Under the pieces are notes generated by a model. It had not been told where the DNA came from. It ran no database searches and saw nothing but the letters and a program-made list of their open reading frames with translations. A stretch of DNA of 64,000 nt from Poriferisodalis sp965204195 (GTDB lineage Bacteria; Actinomycetota; Acidimicrobiia; Acidimicrobiales; Poriferisodalaceae), in NCBI RefSeq assembly GCF_965204195.1, contig NZ_OZ241975.1:3472001-3536000 (forward strand). Reading direction: 5' to 3'. This document shows positions 8,805 to 16,987 of this stretch, piece by piece. The first letter of the stretch is position 1, and every line of letters starts with the position of its first letter. The position numbers were made by a program, and so were the translations under genes.

Positions 8805-9743
8805 ATGCCGGTAGAGGCTGATGCCCGGACGCTCGCCGATCTGGAGCCCGAGGTCGAGCGACTCCTCGCGCGCCATCTTCGGCAGACCAAGGAATGGCAC
8901 CCCCACGCGCTCGTGCCCTGGAGCCGGGGCGAAGACTTCGCGCCCGACTACGAATGGTCACCTGAGGAAGCCAACCTCACCCCTGAGGCTCGCAGCGCCC
9001 TCTTCGTGAACGTGCTCACCGAGGAGAACTTGCCGTACTACTTCCGTGACAGCGAGCGGCTGTTCGGCCGTGAGGGCGCATGGGGCGAATGGGTTCGCCG
9101 CTGGACGGCGGAAGAGGGACGGCACGGCCGGGTCATCTACGACTACCTGTCGGTCACCCGCGCTCTGGACCCCGTGGCACTGGAGCGGGCGCGCATGGCG
9201 CAGGTGCAGTGCGGGCAAGTACCCCAGCCGCCGAGCCTGCTGGAAGGCCTCGCCTACGTGACGCTGCAGGAGTTGGCCACCCGCATCGCGCACTTCAACA
9301 CGGGGCGCCACATCGACGACCCTGCCGGCAAAGCCATCATGCGGCGGGTCGCCTTCGATGAGAACCTGCATTTCCTGTTCTACCGCGACGTCATGAGCGC
9401 CGCGGTCGAGATCGACCCCTCCAGCGCGGTGGTGGCCATCGCCAACCAAGTCAAGAGCTTTGCCATGCCCGGAGTCGGCATCACCGACTTCGACGCCCAC
9501 TCCCGCATCATCGCCGAAGCCGGGATCTACGACCTGGCCATCCACCATGACCAGATCCTGCAACCGGTCGTGCTGCGCGACTGGAACCTGCCCGGCCTGA
9601 CCGAGCTGTCGAGCATCGCCGAGGTTGCACGCGACGGCCTGATGAAGATGATCGATCGGATCGGACGCGTCGGTCAGCGCCTCGCGGAGCGTTACGCCGA
9701 GGCACGAGAGTCGCTGCGCCGCAACGCGGCGCTCGTGCGATAG
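8805..9743 (+). CDS. Acyl-ACP desaturase (DesA-like, ferritin-like diiron enzyme)
   Basis: 312 aa. Introduces a double bond into acyl chains carried on acyl carrier protein, using O2 and a diiron centre; soluble. The ligand set is visible: Glu73/74 in LTEENLP, E104-x-x-H107 in EEGRH, Glu156 in LQELATRIAH and E186-x-x-H189 in DENLHF. The start at 8805 (MPVEADARTL) gives an N-terminus collinear with mycobacterial DesA proteins, continuing into TKEWHPHALVPWS; an earlier in-frame ATG at 8733 would add 24 unconserved residues. The RBS is weak. The gene stands alone between the regulator operon and the convergent RraA-like gene. Confidence 0.9.
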   Translation: MPVEADARTLADLEPEVERLLARHLRQTKEWHPHALVPWSRGEDFAPDYEWSPEEANLTPEARSALFVNVLTEENLPYYFRDSERLFGREGAWGEWVRRWTAEEGRHGRVIYDYLSVTRALDPVALERARMAQVQCGQVPQPPSLLEGLAYVTLQELATRIAHFNTGRHIDDPAGKAIMRRVAFDENLHFLFYRDVMSAAVEIDPSSAVVAIANQVKSFAMPGVGITDFDAHSRIIAEAGIYDLAIHHDQILQPVVLRDWNLPGLTELSSIAEVARDGLMKMIDRIGRVGQRLAERYAEARESLRRNAALVR

Positions 9744-9783
9744 ACCCCCAACTGCACCCAAGAGCCGAGCGGGCCCGGTGGGG

Positions 9784-10503
9784 CTAGTGGTCGCCCTTGG
9801 GGTCGAGCAGCGACGTGAGCCCCTCGATGCCGAAATCCGGGCTGCGGGCAGCGTCGATGAGGACACGCTCAGCGGCTGCGATCTTCGCGGCCCCCGCGGG
9901 AACCTCAGCCGCTACATCGACCGGCACCACGACCGCACCATGGCGGTCGGCGTGAATGAGATCGCCGGGCTGCACCGACATGCCGTGCACCGTCACCGGC
10001 ACTGCGTACTCCACAACGTGCACCCATGCGTGGGATGGGCCGATCGAGCCGGCCAAGGCGCCGAAGCCCGGCGCCCACTCCCCCAGGTCACGGATCGAGC
10101 CGTTGGTGATGACGCCGAGCGAACCCAGCCCGGCGTGAATGCTGCTGTTCACCTCGCCCCACCAGGCGCCGTAGCCGGGCGAGGCGTCAGTGTCCTGGAT
10201 CACCGTGATCGTGGGCTGAGGGCCTTCGGCCATGTGCCGGTAGTAGCCGACCCGCATTGCCAAGTCGTCGTCACGGGATCGGCCCGATGGCGCATTGGCG
10301 CGGATCGTGGCCGTGCGGGCGTAGCCGACCATGACGGTGTCCGGGTCGGGACAGACCAGCGGTGACGTGGTGTACCCGTAAGCGCGGCGGTGCGGAGCCA
10401 CGACCTCGAGCGCGTTGCAGACGGTCGGCGTGTCCAGCGCCCGCAACGCGTCGAGCACGCCAAGGCTCAACGGCCCAGTGCTCAACGGGACATCGGTGCT
10501 CAT
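9784..10503 (-). CDS. RraA-fold protein (RraA / HMG aldolase-like)
   Basis: 239 aa of the RraA/dimethylmenaquinone-methyltransferase-like fold. The family includes RNase E inhibitors (RraA) and metal-dependent 4-hydroxy-4-methyl-2-oxoglutarate aldolases or oxaloacetate decarboxylases. Conserved segments are LDTPTVCNALE near residues 23-33, GVITNGSIRDLG with the Arg-Asp pair that binds substrate and metal in the aldolases, and GDLIHADRHGAVVVP. The retained Arg-Asp pair favours an enzyme over an RNase regulator, but substrate cannot be told. It begins 21 bp downstream of the rplQ stop, so it is probably read through from the ribosomal operon. Confidence 0.82.
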   Translation of the reverse strand: MSTDVPLSTGPLSLGVLDALRALDTPTVCNALEVVAPHRRAYGYTTSPLVCPDPDTVMVGYARTATIRANAPSGRSRDDDLAMRVGYYRHMAEGPQPTITVIQDTDASPGYGAWWGEVNSSIHAGLGSLGVITNGSIRDLGEWAPGFGALAGSIGPSHAWVHVVEYAVPVTVHGMSVQPGDLIHADRHGAVVVPVDVAAEVPAGAAKIAAAERVLIDAARSPDFGIEGLTSLLDPKGDH

Positions 10504-10524
10504 GTGCCGGGATGCCGCGAGGAG

Positions 10525-10878
10525 CTAGACCAACTCGATGAGCGCCATGGGGGCGTTGTCGCCCCGGCGCGGTCCGAGCTTCAAGATGCGCGTGTAGCCG
10601 CCCGGACGTCCCTCGTAGCGCGGGCCGATCTCGTCGATCAGCTTCTGGGCCATCTCCTGGTCGCCGTTGAGGCTGGCGATGATCTGGCGATGCCGTGCCA
10701 GGCCGCCCTTGCGCGCCTTCGTGATGAGCTTCTCGGCGTACGGCCGCAGCGCCTTGGCCTTGGCCTCGGTGGTCTCGATGGCTTCCGCAGCGAACAACGA
10801 CGCCGCCAGGTTGGCCAGCATGGAGCGCTGGTGACTGGCGCTGCCGCCGAGGCGTCGGCCCTTCGTGGGCGTGGGCAT
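10525..10878 (-). CDS. rplQ: 50S ribosomal protein L17
   Basis: 117 aa, normal bacterial length. Binds 23S rRNA near the exit tunnel in the large subunit. Recognised from the N-terminus PTPTKGRRLGGSASHQRSML and the motif TRILKLGPRRGDNAPMALIEL at its end. It is the last ribosomal gene of the alpha operon, two bases downstream of the rpoA stop, and no hairpin terminator is apparent before the RraA-like gene. Confidence 0.97.
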   Translation of the reverse strand: MPTPTKGRRLGGSASHQRSMLANLAASLFAAEAIETTEAKAKALRPYAEKLITKARKGGLARHRQIIASLNGDQEMAQKLIDEIGPRYEGRPGGYTRILKLGPRRGDNAPMALIELV

Positions 10879-10880
10879 GA

Positions 10881-11918
10881 TCAGCTGACCGCCGCAGGGG
10901 TGGCCTGCTCGACGTCGCCTTCGGCATCGCCCTCGGTCTCGCCTTCAGACTCAGCCTCAGATGACGGGCTCATGCCACGCAGTGCCAGACCCCGCTCGTC
11001 GAGCTTCTCGATGACCTCGTCGAGCGACTTCTGGCCGAAGTTCGGAACGGTCATGAGTTCATCCACCGACTGGTCGAGCAACTCGCCGATGGTGTTGAAC
11101 TGCGCACGCTTGAGGCAGTTGCGGGCGCGCTCGGACAGGCCCAAGTCTTCGATGGGACGTTCGAGATCGCTGGTCCGGCCGCCGCCGACCGCCACCTCGG
11201 CGATGTCGAGGCCCAGGGGCTCCGGCGACAGCTCGGCGATCATGAGCATCAGCCGGCACAGGGTGTCGCCCGCCGACGACAGCGCTTCGCGCGGCGTCAT
11301 CGCACCATCGGTCTCGATGTCGAGCACGAGCCGATCGAAATCGGTGGACTGCTCGACGCGCACCGGCTCGACCTCCACCGCCACACGACGCACCGGGCTG
11401 AACAGCGCGTCCACGAGGATCACGCCGATCGTGCTGCCGGCTCGCTCGCTCTCGGGTGCCGCGTAGCCCCAGCCGCGCTCCACAGTGAGGTCCATCGCCA
11501 GGCGGGCGCCCTCGCCGAGCGTCGCGATGTGCAGGTCGGGGGTCAGGCACTCGACGTCGATGCCCCAGTCCACGTGCCCCGCCAGCACTGGACCCACGCC
11601 CCGCTCATCGAGGCGCACCGCTACGGGCTCGTCGATGTGGCACCTCAGCACCACGTCCTTGAGATTCAGGATGATGTCGGTGACATCTTCGACGACACCC
11701 TCGATGGTCGTGAACTCATGCAATGCGTCGTCGAAGCGCACCTGTGTGATCGCTGCGCCGGGAATCGACGACAGCAGCGTGCGGCGCAGCGAGTTGCCCA
11801 GCGTGTGCCCGAATCCCGGCTCCAGCGGGCCGATGGCGAAGCGCTGGCGGTTGCCCTCGGGCTCGCCGAGGATGTCGATCGTCGGTCGATGCATGACCAA
11901 GGTGTCGGAGATGGACAC
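10881..11918 (-). CDS. rpoA: DNA-directed RNA polymerase subunit alpha
   Basis: 345 aa from the GTG at 11918, chosen because GAAGGGG lies five bases upstream; a GTG two codons earlier (11924) and an ATG at 11894 are alternatives. The open frame continues upstream into rpsD but that part is not similar to alpha. The N-terminal assembly domain is intact (PLEPGFGHTLGNSLRRTLLS), and the C-terminal domain that contacts UP elements and activators is present (LGLSERARNCLKRAQFNTIG, then VPNFGQKSLDEV). After the CTD comes an acidic tail of about 28 residues rich in Glu and Asp, longer than usual. It forms the dimeric scaffold for beta and beta'. Confidence 0.97.
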   Translation of the reverse strand: MSISDTLVMHRPTIDILGEPEGNRQRFAIGPLEPGFGHTLGNSLRRTLLSSIPGAAITQVRFDDALHEFTTIEGVVEDVTDIILNLKDVVLRCHIDEPVAVRLDERGVGPVLAGHVDWGIDVECLTPDLHIATLGEGARLAMDLTVERGWGYAAPESERAGSTIGVILVDALFSPVRRVAVEVEPVRVEQSTDFDRLVLDIETDGAMTPREALSSAGDTLCRLMLMIAELSPEPLGLDIAEVAVGGGRTSDLERPIEDLGLSERARNCLKRAQFNTIGELLDQSVDELMTVPNFGQKSLDEVIEKLDERGLALRGMSPSSEAESEGETEGDAEGDVEQATPAAVS

Positions 11919-11953
11919 GTTCACCCCTTCGTGGGCGGCAGATGTTGACAGGG

Positions 11954-12571
11954 CTATTTGCTGTAGAGCTCGACGATGAGCTGCTCGCGAACCGGGATCT
12001 CGATCTGGGATCGGATCGGCAGTTCGCGCACGGTGACCCGCTGGCCTCCGTCGCTCGCCTCCAGCCACGGGGGCGGGGTGCGGTCCAGCACATCGAGATT
12101 CCAGCGGATGGTGACGATCTCGCGGGCCTTGGTCCGCAACTCGATCACGTCATCCTTGCGGGCACGGAAGCTGGGAATGTTCACGCGGCGTCCGTTGACG
12201 TCGATGTGGCCATGGCTCACGAATTGGCGAGCCTGCGGGCGAGTCGCCGCCCAGCCGGCCCGGTACACGATGTTGTCGAGCCGCAGCTCGAGCAGCCGCA
12301 ACAGGTTCTCGCCGGTGACCCCGCGCTGACGGGCAGCCTCTTCGTAGGCGTTGCGGAACTGCCGCTCTGTCATCCCGTAGGTGAAGCGGCACTTCTGCTT
12401 CTCCTGCAGCTGCAGCAAGAACTCCGAGTTCTGGCTGCGCCGCCTGCCGCGGCCGTGCTCGCCGGGCGGGTAGGGACGCCGGTCGAGCGCCTTTGTCTCG
12501 CCCTCAGTGCCCCAGATATTGGTGTTGAGCCGCCGCGAGACGCGTGCCTTGGGACCGGTGTAGCGAGACAT
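11954..12571 (-). CDS. rpsD: 30S ribosomal protein S4
   Basis: 205 aa primary 16S rRNA-binding protein that nucleates small-subunit assembly. The N-terminus MSRYTGPKARVSRRLNTN lacks the Cys cluster of zinc-type S4, so this is the zinc-free form. The S4 RNA-binding domain is seen around LELRLDNIVYRAGWAATRPQ and VSHGHIDVNGRRVNIPSF. It starts one base downstream of the rpsK stop in the usual rpsM-rpsK-rpsD-rpoA-rplQ order. Confidence 0.97.
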   Translation of the reverse strand: MSRYTGPKARVSRRLNTNIWGTEGETKALDRRPYPPGEHGRGRRRSQNSEFLLQLQEKQKCRFTYGMTERQFRNAYEEAARQRGVTGENLLRLLELRLDNIVYRAGWAATRPQARQFVSHGHIDVNGRRVNIPSFRARKDDVIELRTKAREIVTIRWNLDVLDRTPPPWLEASDGGQRVTVRELPIRSQIEIPVREQLIVELYSK

Positions 12572-12572
12572 C

Positions 12573-12965
12573 TCAGACCCTCCGGCGCTTCGGGGGGCGG
12601 CAGCCGTTGTGCGGCACCGGCGTCATGTCGCGGATGCCCTTGATCTCGATGCCGGAATTCTGGATGGAGCGGATCGCGGTCTCGCGGCCCGAGCCGGGAC
12701 CTTTCACGTGCACGTGCACCCGGCGCACGCCATGTTCCATGGCGCGCTCGGAGGCCTGCTCAGCGGCCTGCTGCGCGGCGAACGGCGTCGACTTGCGGGA
12801 GCCCTTGAAACCGGCGTTTCCGGCCGAGGCCCACGACACCACATTGCCCTGCAGGTCGGTGAAGGTGATGATCGTGTTATTGAACGAGCTCTTGATGTGC
12901 GCCACACCGTCGCCGACGTTCTTGCGCTCCCTGCGCCGCCCGCGGCGAGGCTGCTGCTGGTTCAC
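12573..12965 (-). CDS. rpsK: 30S ribosomal protein S11
   Basis: 130 aa, platform protein of the small subunit near the mRNA exit. The start is a GTG at 12965 preceded by an AGAGGCGGG stretch; the upstream part of the frame overlaps rpsM and is not S11. Diagnostic segments are GVAHIKSSFNNTIITFTDLQ, GNVVSWASAG and GIRDMTPVPHNGCRPPKRRR at the C-terminus. Normal length apart from a basic N-terminus (QQPRRGRRRERKN). Confidence 0.97.
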   Translation of the reverse strand: MNQQQPRRGRRRERKNVGDGVAHIKSSFNNTIITFTDLQGNVVSWASAGNAGFKGSRKSTPFAAQQAAEQASERAMEHGVRRVHVHVKGPGSGRETAIRSIQNSGIEIKGIRDMTPVPHNGCRPPKRRRV

Positions 12966-13023
12966 TTTCGCCCGCCTCTCATGCGTCCGGTCTCTCGTTG
13001 CCGGCCAATTCGGCTGCGCACGT

Positions 13024-13401
13024 TCACTTGCGTACCTTCTTCTTGCCCGCGACGGTCTTGCGCGGACCCTTGCGGGTGCGTGCGTTCGTATGCGTGCGTT
13101 GGCCCCGTACCGGAAGCCCGCGGCGGTGACGGACGCCCTGGTAGCAGCCGATCTCGATCTTCCGCTTGACGTCCTGGGCGACATCGCGCCGCAGGTCTCC
13201 CTCGACGGCCAGGTTTGCGTCGATGTGGTTGCGGATACGGGCCACCTCGGCATCGGTCAGGTCACGCACGCGCGTGCGCTCGGCAATGTTCAGGTCTTCG
13301 CAGATCTGCTGGCTGGCCGAGCGGCCGATGCCGTAGATGTAGGTGAGCGCGATCTCCACACGCTTCTCACGCGGTATGTCGACGCCGGCGATTCGGGCCA
13401 T
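13024..13401 (-). CDS. rpsM: 30S ribosomal protein S13
   Basis: 125 aa head protein of the small subunit that contacts the P-site tRNA and forms bridge B1. Recognised from ARIAGVDIPREKRVEIALTY, the GIGRSASQQIC helix-hairpin-helix and the basic C-terminus GQRTHTNARTRKGPRKTV. It lies 18 bp downstream of rpmJ, in standard alpha-operon position, with a 58-bp gap to rpsK. Confidence 0.97.
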   Translation of the reverse strand: MARIAGVDIPREKRVEIALTYIYGIGRSASQQICEDLNIAERTRVRDLTDAEVARIRNHIDANLAVEGDLRRDVAQDVKRKIEIGCYQGVRHRRGLPVRGQRTHTNARTRKGPRKTVAGKKKVRK

Positions 13402-13419
13402 CGATACAGAACTCCTGTC

Positions 13420-13533
13420 TCAGCCTTGCCGCTGCTTGTGTCGCGGGTTCTCACAGATCACCCGGATCCGCCCGTGACGGCGGATCACGCGGCATTTGTC
13501 GCAGATCTTCTTGACGCTCGGACGGACTTTCAT
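13420..13533 (-). CDS. rpmJ: 50S ribosomal protein L36 (zinc-binding form)
   Basis: 37 aa starting MKVRPSVKKICDKC. It carries the zinc ligands Cys11, Cys14, Cys27 and His32, so it is the zinc-dependent paralogue. The start at 13533 is fixed by family length; the frame runs upstream through a repeat-rich spacer with no L36 similarity. In most bacteria infA (IF-1) directly precedes rpmJ, but here only about 106 bp separate it from adk and no IF-1 reading frame fits. Confidence 0.95.
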   Translation of the reverse strand: MKVRPSVKKICDKCRVIRRHGRIRVICENPRHKQRQG

Positions 13534-13573
13534 CGGGTGACCTGCGCTGTAGACGAGCGAGCAAGTATAGGGG

Positions 13574-13666
13574 TCACAGTGCCGCCTCGATGGCGGCCGC
13601 TGTGCTGTTCGTGCGGCCGCCATGGCCGCCAACAAGAGCTCACAGTGTCGCCTCGATGGCGGCCAC
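13574..13666. repeat. Duplicated adk 3' end and 11-bp-arm inverted repeat
   Basis: The last bases of adk (from 13640, tcacagtgtcgcctcgatgg and on to 13666) recur almost unchanged from 13574 to about 13600 in the spacer between adk and rpmJ, 66 bp away. On the coding strand the copy again reads as an adk-like ending with a stop. Between the two copies lies an inverted repeat: ATGGCGGCCGC (13590-13600), a 12-nt loop, GCGGCCGCCAT (13613-13623). It would fold strongly in RNA of either strand. No T-run follows, so it is not a typical terminator; it might stabilise or attenuate the secY-adk transcript. Confidence 0.75.
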
Positions 13667-14200
13667 GATGCGCCCATGGACCTCGGCGGGGGTTCCGAGT
13701 CCGTCCACCGTCACCAGCACTCCCTGATCGGCGAACAGCTTCCGCAGCGGCGCTGTCTCGGCTTCGTACAGCTCCAGCCGCCGGGAAATGGCCTCAGGCG
13801 TGTCGTCGGCTCGGCCCCGCTCCAGCATCCGCCGGGTCACTACCTCGTCGGGCACGTCCAGGTCGATCGCCCGGTCCACCGCGTTCGGCGCCAGCAGCGC
13901 GAACAGACCGTCGGCCTGGGTTTCGGTGCGAGGGAAGCCGTCGAGCAGGAAACCGGCAGCAGTGTCGGGCTCGGTGAGCCGCTCAGCCACGATGCCCAGG
14001 ATCAGCTCGTCGCTGACCAGGTCGCCTGCATCCATGACTGCCTTGGCCTGCCGACCCAGCTCGGTGCCTGCAGCGACCGCAGCGCGCAGCATGTCGCCAG
14101 TCGAGATGTGGGCGACGCCGTAGCGCTCCACCAGCAGCTCGCACTGGGTGCCCTTGCCAGCTCCCTGCTTGCCCAGGATGACCAGTCGTCGCGTGCTCAT
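13640..14200 (-). CDS. adk: Adenylate kinase
   Basis: 186 aa, the short (LID-less) form. Catalyses ATP + AMP to 2 ADP. P-loop GKQGAGKGT at residues 10-18, AMP-site region STGDMLRAAV, FLLDGFPRT and the Arg-rich RRMLERGRADDT part are all present. Its start codon overlaps the secY stop as ATGA, so the two are translationally coupled. Downstream, where map and infA usually follow, there is only a short spacer with a duplicated adk tail. Confidence 0.96.
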   Translation of the reverse strand: MSTRRLVILGKQGAGKGTQCELLVERYGVAHISTGDMLRAAVAAGTELGRQAKAVMDAGDLVSDELILGIVAERLTEPDTAAGFLLDGFPRTETQADGLFALLAPNAVDRAIDLDVPDEVVTRRMLERGRADDTPEAISRRLELYEAETAPLRKLFADQGVLVTVDGLGTPAEVHGRIVAAIEATL

Positions 14201-15528
14201 CAGGCCAGGAATCCTTCGTAGTTGCGCATCAGCAACTGGCTGTCGACCTGCTTCATGGTCTCGAGCGCCACGCCGGAGGCAATCAGGATCGAGACGCCGC
14301 CGAAGCCGATGGCTGCACCGGCGCCACCAGAGCCCAGCGCATCGAGGTCACTGGTCAGCGACAGCAGCACGCTGGGCAGCAGCGCCACCAAGGCAATGAA
14401 CAGAGCGCCCGGCAGCGTGATGCGGTTCAGCACTCTGGCCAGGTACCGCTCGGTTTGCGGCCCGGGCCGGATGCCGGGAATGAAGCCGCCCTGCTTGCGG
14501 ATGTTGTCGGCTTGGCGCACCGGGTCGAATGTGATGGCCGTATAGAAGTAGGCGAAGCCCACGATCAGCCCGCCGAAGAACAGGATGTAGGCGATGTTGT
14601 CGGGCTGGGTCAGGTACTCGTCAACAGCGGTCTGCAGCCAGCCCCAGTTCGCCACGTTCGACAGCAGCACCGGCAGGAACAGGATCGAGCTGGCGAAGAT
14701 CACCGGGATCACGCCCGACTGGTTGACCTTCAGCGGGATGTAGGTGTTCTGCCCGCCGTAGAGCCTGCGGCCCACCTGCCGGCGGGAGAACTGCACCGGG
14801 ATGCGACGCTGGCCCTGCTCGATGAAGATGATGGCCACCATCATTCCCGTGGCCACGATGACCGCGGCCGCCAGGTACACCGTGCCTTGCACCGCCAGCA
14901 GGCGGGCCCCGTCGAAGGGGATCGTGGACACGACCGAGGCAAAAATCAGCAGCGACATGCCGTTGCCCACGCCGCGCTGGCTGATCAGCTCGCCCATCCA
15001 CATGAGCAGCGCCGTGCCTGCCGTCAGCGACAGGATCACCAGCGCCACGCGGTTGAACGTGAAGTCGGGGATGACGATGACGCCGGCGGTGTTGCCCAAG
15101 GCGGTGCCCTGGCCCCGCCCGAAGATGAACGTGATGCCCGTGGCCTGCACGAAGGCGATGCCCAGCGTCAGGTAGCGGGTGTACTGCGTCAGCTTCCGCT
15201 GCCCTACCGCACCCTGTTGCTGGAGCTGCTCGAAGCGCGGGATCGCGACGGTGAGGATCTGGATGATGATCGACGCCGTGATGTACGGCATGATCCCCAA
15301 CGCGAAGATCGCGAAGTTGGTGAGCGCGCCGCCCGAGAACAGGTTCAGCAGCGCCAGCACGCCGCCGGTCGAGCTGGCCTGCTCGCGCAAGGACACAATG
15401 GCGTCGAAGTCGATACCCGGCACCGGCACCTGGGAGCCCAGCCTGTACGCCGCGATGATGAACAGCGTGAACAGGATCTTCCGGCGCAGGTCAGCGATCC
15501 GGAAGATGTTGCGCATGTGGCCGAGCAC
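14200..15528 (-). CDS. secY: Protein translocase subunit SecY
   Basis: 442 aa, ten-TM channel of the Sec translocon through which signal-peptide-bearing proteins leave the cytoplasm or enter the membrane. N-terminus MRNIFRIADLRRKILFT, the FSGGALTNFAIFALGIMPYI region (SecY signature 1), the basic cytoplasmic loop QFSRRQVGRRLYGGQNTYIP, and the end QLLMRNYEGFLA are as expected. It is nine bases downstream of rplO and overlaps adk. Confidence 0.97.
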   Translation of the reverse strand: MLGHMRNIFRIADLRRKILFTLFIIAAYRLGSQVPVPGIDFDAIVSLREQASSTGGVLALLNLFSGGALTNFAIFALGIMPYITASIIIQILTVAIPRFEQLQQQGAVGQRKLTQYTRYLTLGIAFVQATGITFIFGRGQGTALGNTAGVIVIPDFTFNRVALVILSLTAGTALLMWMGELISQRGVGNGMSLLIFASVVSTIPFDGARLLAVQGTVYLAAAVIVATGMMVAIIFIEQGQRRIPVQFSRRQVGRRLYGGQNTYIPLKVNQSGVIPVIFASSILFLPVLLSNVANWGWLQTAVDEYLTQPDNIAYILFFGGLIVGFAYFYTAITFDPVRQADNIRKQGGFIPGIRPGPQTERYLARVLNRITLPGALFIALVALLPSVLLSLTSDLDALGSGGAGAAIGFGGVSILIASGVALETMKQVDSQLLMRNYEGFLA

Positions 15529-15537
15529 GATGAGCCC

Positions 15538-16029
15538 CTAGCGATTTGTGTGCTGGTTGCCCCGAGCGGGTGGCCGGGGGCCGCTGAATGTGGGCGGCAG
15601 AATCTCGATGCTGCCGCCGGCAGTCTCGATGGCTGCCCGGGCCGAGCCAGACACGGCATGGGCCTTCACCGTGACGGACCGGGTGATCTCGCCGCGCCCG
15701 AGGATCTTGACCATGGCACCCTTGGACACCAAGCCGCGGGCCAGCAGCTCGGCGGGGGTGATTTCGTCGAGACCGCAGTCTTCGAGGGTGTCGAGATTGA
15801 CCGGCTGGTACTCGACGCGAAACGGGTTCTTGAAGCCCTTGAGCTTGGGAACGCGGACCTGCAGCGGCAACTGCCCGCCCTCGTACCAGACAGGAACGGT
15901 GCCACGGGCGCGTGTGCCCTTGGTGCCGCGGCCGGCAGTCTTGCCGCCCTTGCCGCTGGTGCCGCGCGCCACTCGCTTGCGCTTGCGCTTCGATCCCGGC
16001 GGCGGGGCCAGATCATGCAGTCTCAGCAT
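15538..16029 (-). CDS. rplO: 50S ribosomal protein L15
   Basis: 163 aa from the ATG at 16029 (MLRLHDLAPPPGSKRKRKRV). It overlaps the end of rpmD by 17 bp, and an upstream in-frame ATG at 16059 lies deeper inside rpmD and adds no conserved residues. Glycine-rich GRGTKGTRARGTVPVWYEGG and KLKGFKNPFR mark L15. It helps organise 23S rRNA in the core of the large subunit. A short basic tail (GPRPPARGNQHTNR) follows the normal end. Confidence 0.96.
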   Translation of the reverse strand: MLRLHDLAPPPGSKRKRKRVARGTSGKGGKTAGRGTKGTRARGTVPVWYEGGQLPLQVRVPKLKGFKNPFRVEYQPVNLDTLEDCGLDEITPAELLARGLVSKGAMVKILGRGEITRSVTVKAHAVSGSARAAIETAGGSIEILPPTFSGPRPPARGNQHTNR

Positions 16030-16270
16030 CGCCGACCTCCTGAGCTGTAACGGATTCACCTGCGACGTTTTCGACGGCGATCAGATGACTCACCTTGCGC
16101 AGCATGCCGCGGATCTCCGGTCGATCCGGCAGCGTATGGCTGCGGCCGATCTTGCCCAGCCCAAGCGCCCGCAGCGCGCCGCGTGCCTTGGGCTTGGCCC
16201 CGATGGCCGATCGCACCTGGGTCACCACGATCTGGCTGGTGCCGTGCTGATTCAAAACCGGCGCGTTCAT
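16013..16270 (-). CDS. rpmD: 50S ribosomal protein L30
   Basis: 85 aa from the ATG at 16270, which overlaps the rpsE stop as ATGA. The core is IVVTQVRSAIGAKPKARGAL, then LGLGKIGRSHTLPDRPEIRG. It is longer than the usual 60 residues because of short extensions at both ends (MNAPVLNQHGT and an acidic C-terminus). A minor large-subunit protein, it lies in the standard rpsE-rpmD-rplO order. Confidence 0.95.
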   Translation of the reverse strand: MNAPVLNQHGTSQIVVTQVRSAIGAKPKARGALRALGLGKIGRSHTLPDRPEIRGMLRKVSHLIAVENVAGESVTAQEVGDAETA

Positions 16271-16977
16271 GACGGTGCCCCCGCAGATGCGTCGCTCAGC
16301 TTGCGCGTGCGCTCTGTCTCCCGGTATGCCTCGAGCAGACCGGCCGGGATGCACTCCTCGGGCGACAGCCCGCGCAGCTTGGCCACCTCGTCAGGACGCT
16401 TCAGGGCCGCCAAACCCGCGATCGTGGCTCGGGCGACGTTGATGTGATTGGAGGAGCCGAGCGACTTGGCCAGCACGTCGCTGATGCCTGCCTCTTCGAG
16501 GATCGCCCTGGCGGCGCCGCCCGCAATGACGCCGGTACCGGGCGCCGCCGGCTGCAGCAGCACCTTGCCGGCGCCCATGACTCCCAGCACGGGGTGGACG
16601 ATGGTGGAGCCGGCCAGGGGCACCTCAAACAGGCTCTTGCGGGCCTCTTCGGTGCCCTTCTGGATCGCCAACGGCACTTCCTTGGCCTTGCCGTAGCCCA
16701 GGCCGACCCGGCCCGCGCCGTCGCCGATCACCACGAGAGCGGAAAACGAGAAGCGGCGGCCGCCCTTGACCACCTTGGCCACGCGGTTGATGTCGATGAC
16801 CCGCGATTCACGCAGACCGTCGTCGCCGCTGTTGCGGGGGTTGTCAAATTGGCGATCGCGCGGGCGACGGCCACCCCGCTCGCGCTCGTTGCCGCCGCCG
16901 CGTTCACTGCCGCCGCCGGCTTCATTGCCGCTGCGCGGTTGAGAAGGGCCGGCCTGTGAGGTTGGTGCGTCTGTCAC
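16267..16977 (-). CDS. rpsE: 30S ribosomal protein S5
   Basis: 236 aa from a GTG at 16977 with GGGAGG eight bases upstream. The frame extends further but into rplR. The S5 double-stranded RNA-binding core begins at about residue 58 (ESRVIDINRVAKVVKGGRRF) and continues through GYGKAKEVPLAIQKGTEEAR and PGTGVIAGGAARAILEEAGI. The first 55 residues are a disordered Gly/Arg/Glu-rich leader (GGGSERGGGNERERGGRRPR). S5 acts in decoding accuracy at the mRNA entry channel. Confidence 0.96.
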   Translation of the reverse strand: MTDAPTSQAGPSQPRSGNEAGGGSERGGGNERERGGRRPRDRQFDNPRNSGDDGLRESRVIDINRVAKVVKGGRRFSFSALVVIGDGAGRVGLGYGKAKEVPLAIQKGTEEARKSLFEVPLAGSTIVHPVLGVMGAGKVLLQPAAPGTGVIAGGAARAILEEAGISDVLAKSLGSSNHINVARATIAGLAALKRPDEVAKLRGLSPEECIPAGLLEAYRETERTRKLSDASAGAPS

Positions 16978-16987
16978 GAGTCCTCCC

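Noticed and set aside
13534..13639. A hidden infA gene between adk and rpmJ
   Set aside because: The spacer is about 106 bp, far too short for the 72-73 codons of IF-1, and none of its frames resembles IF-1.
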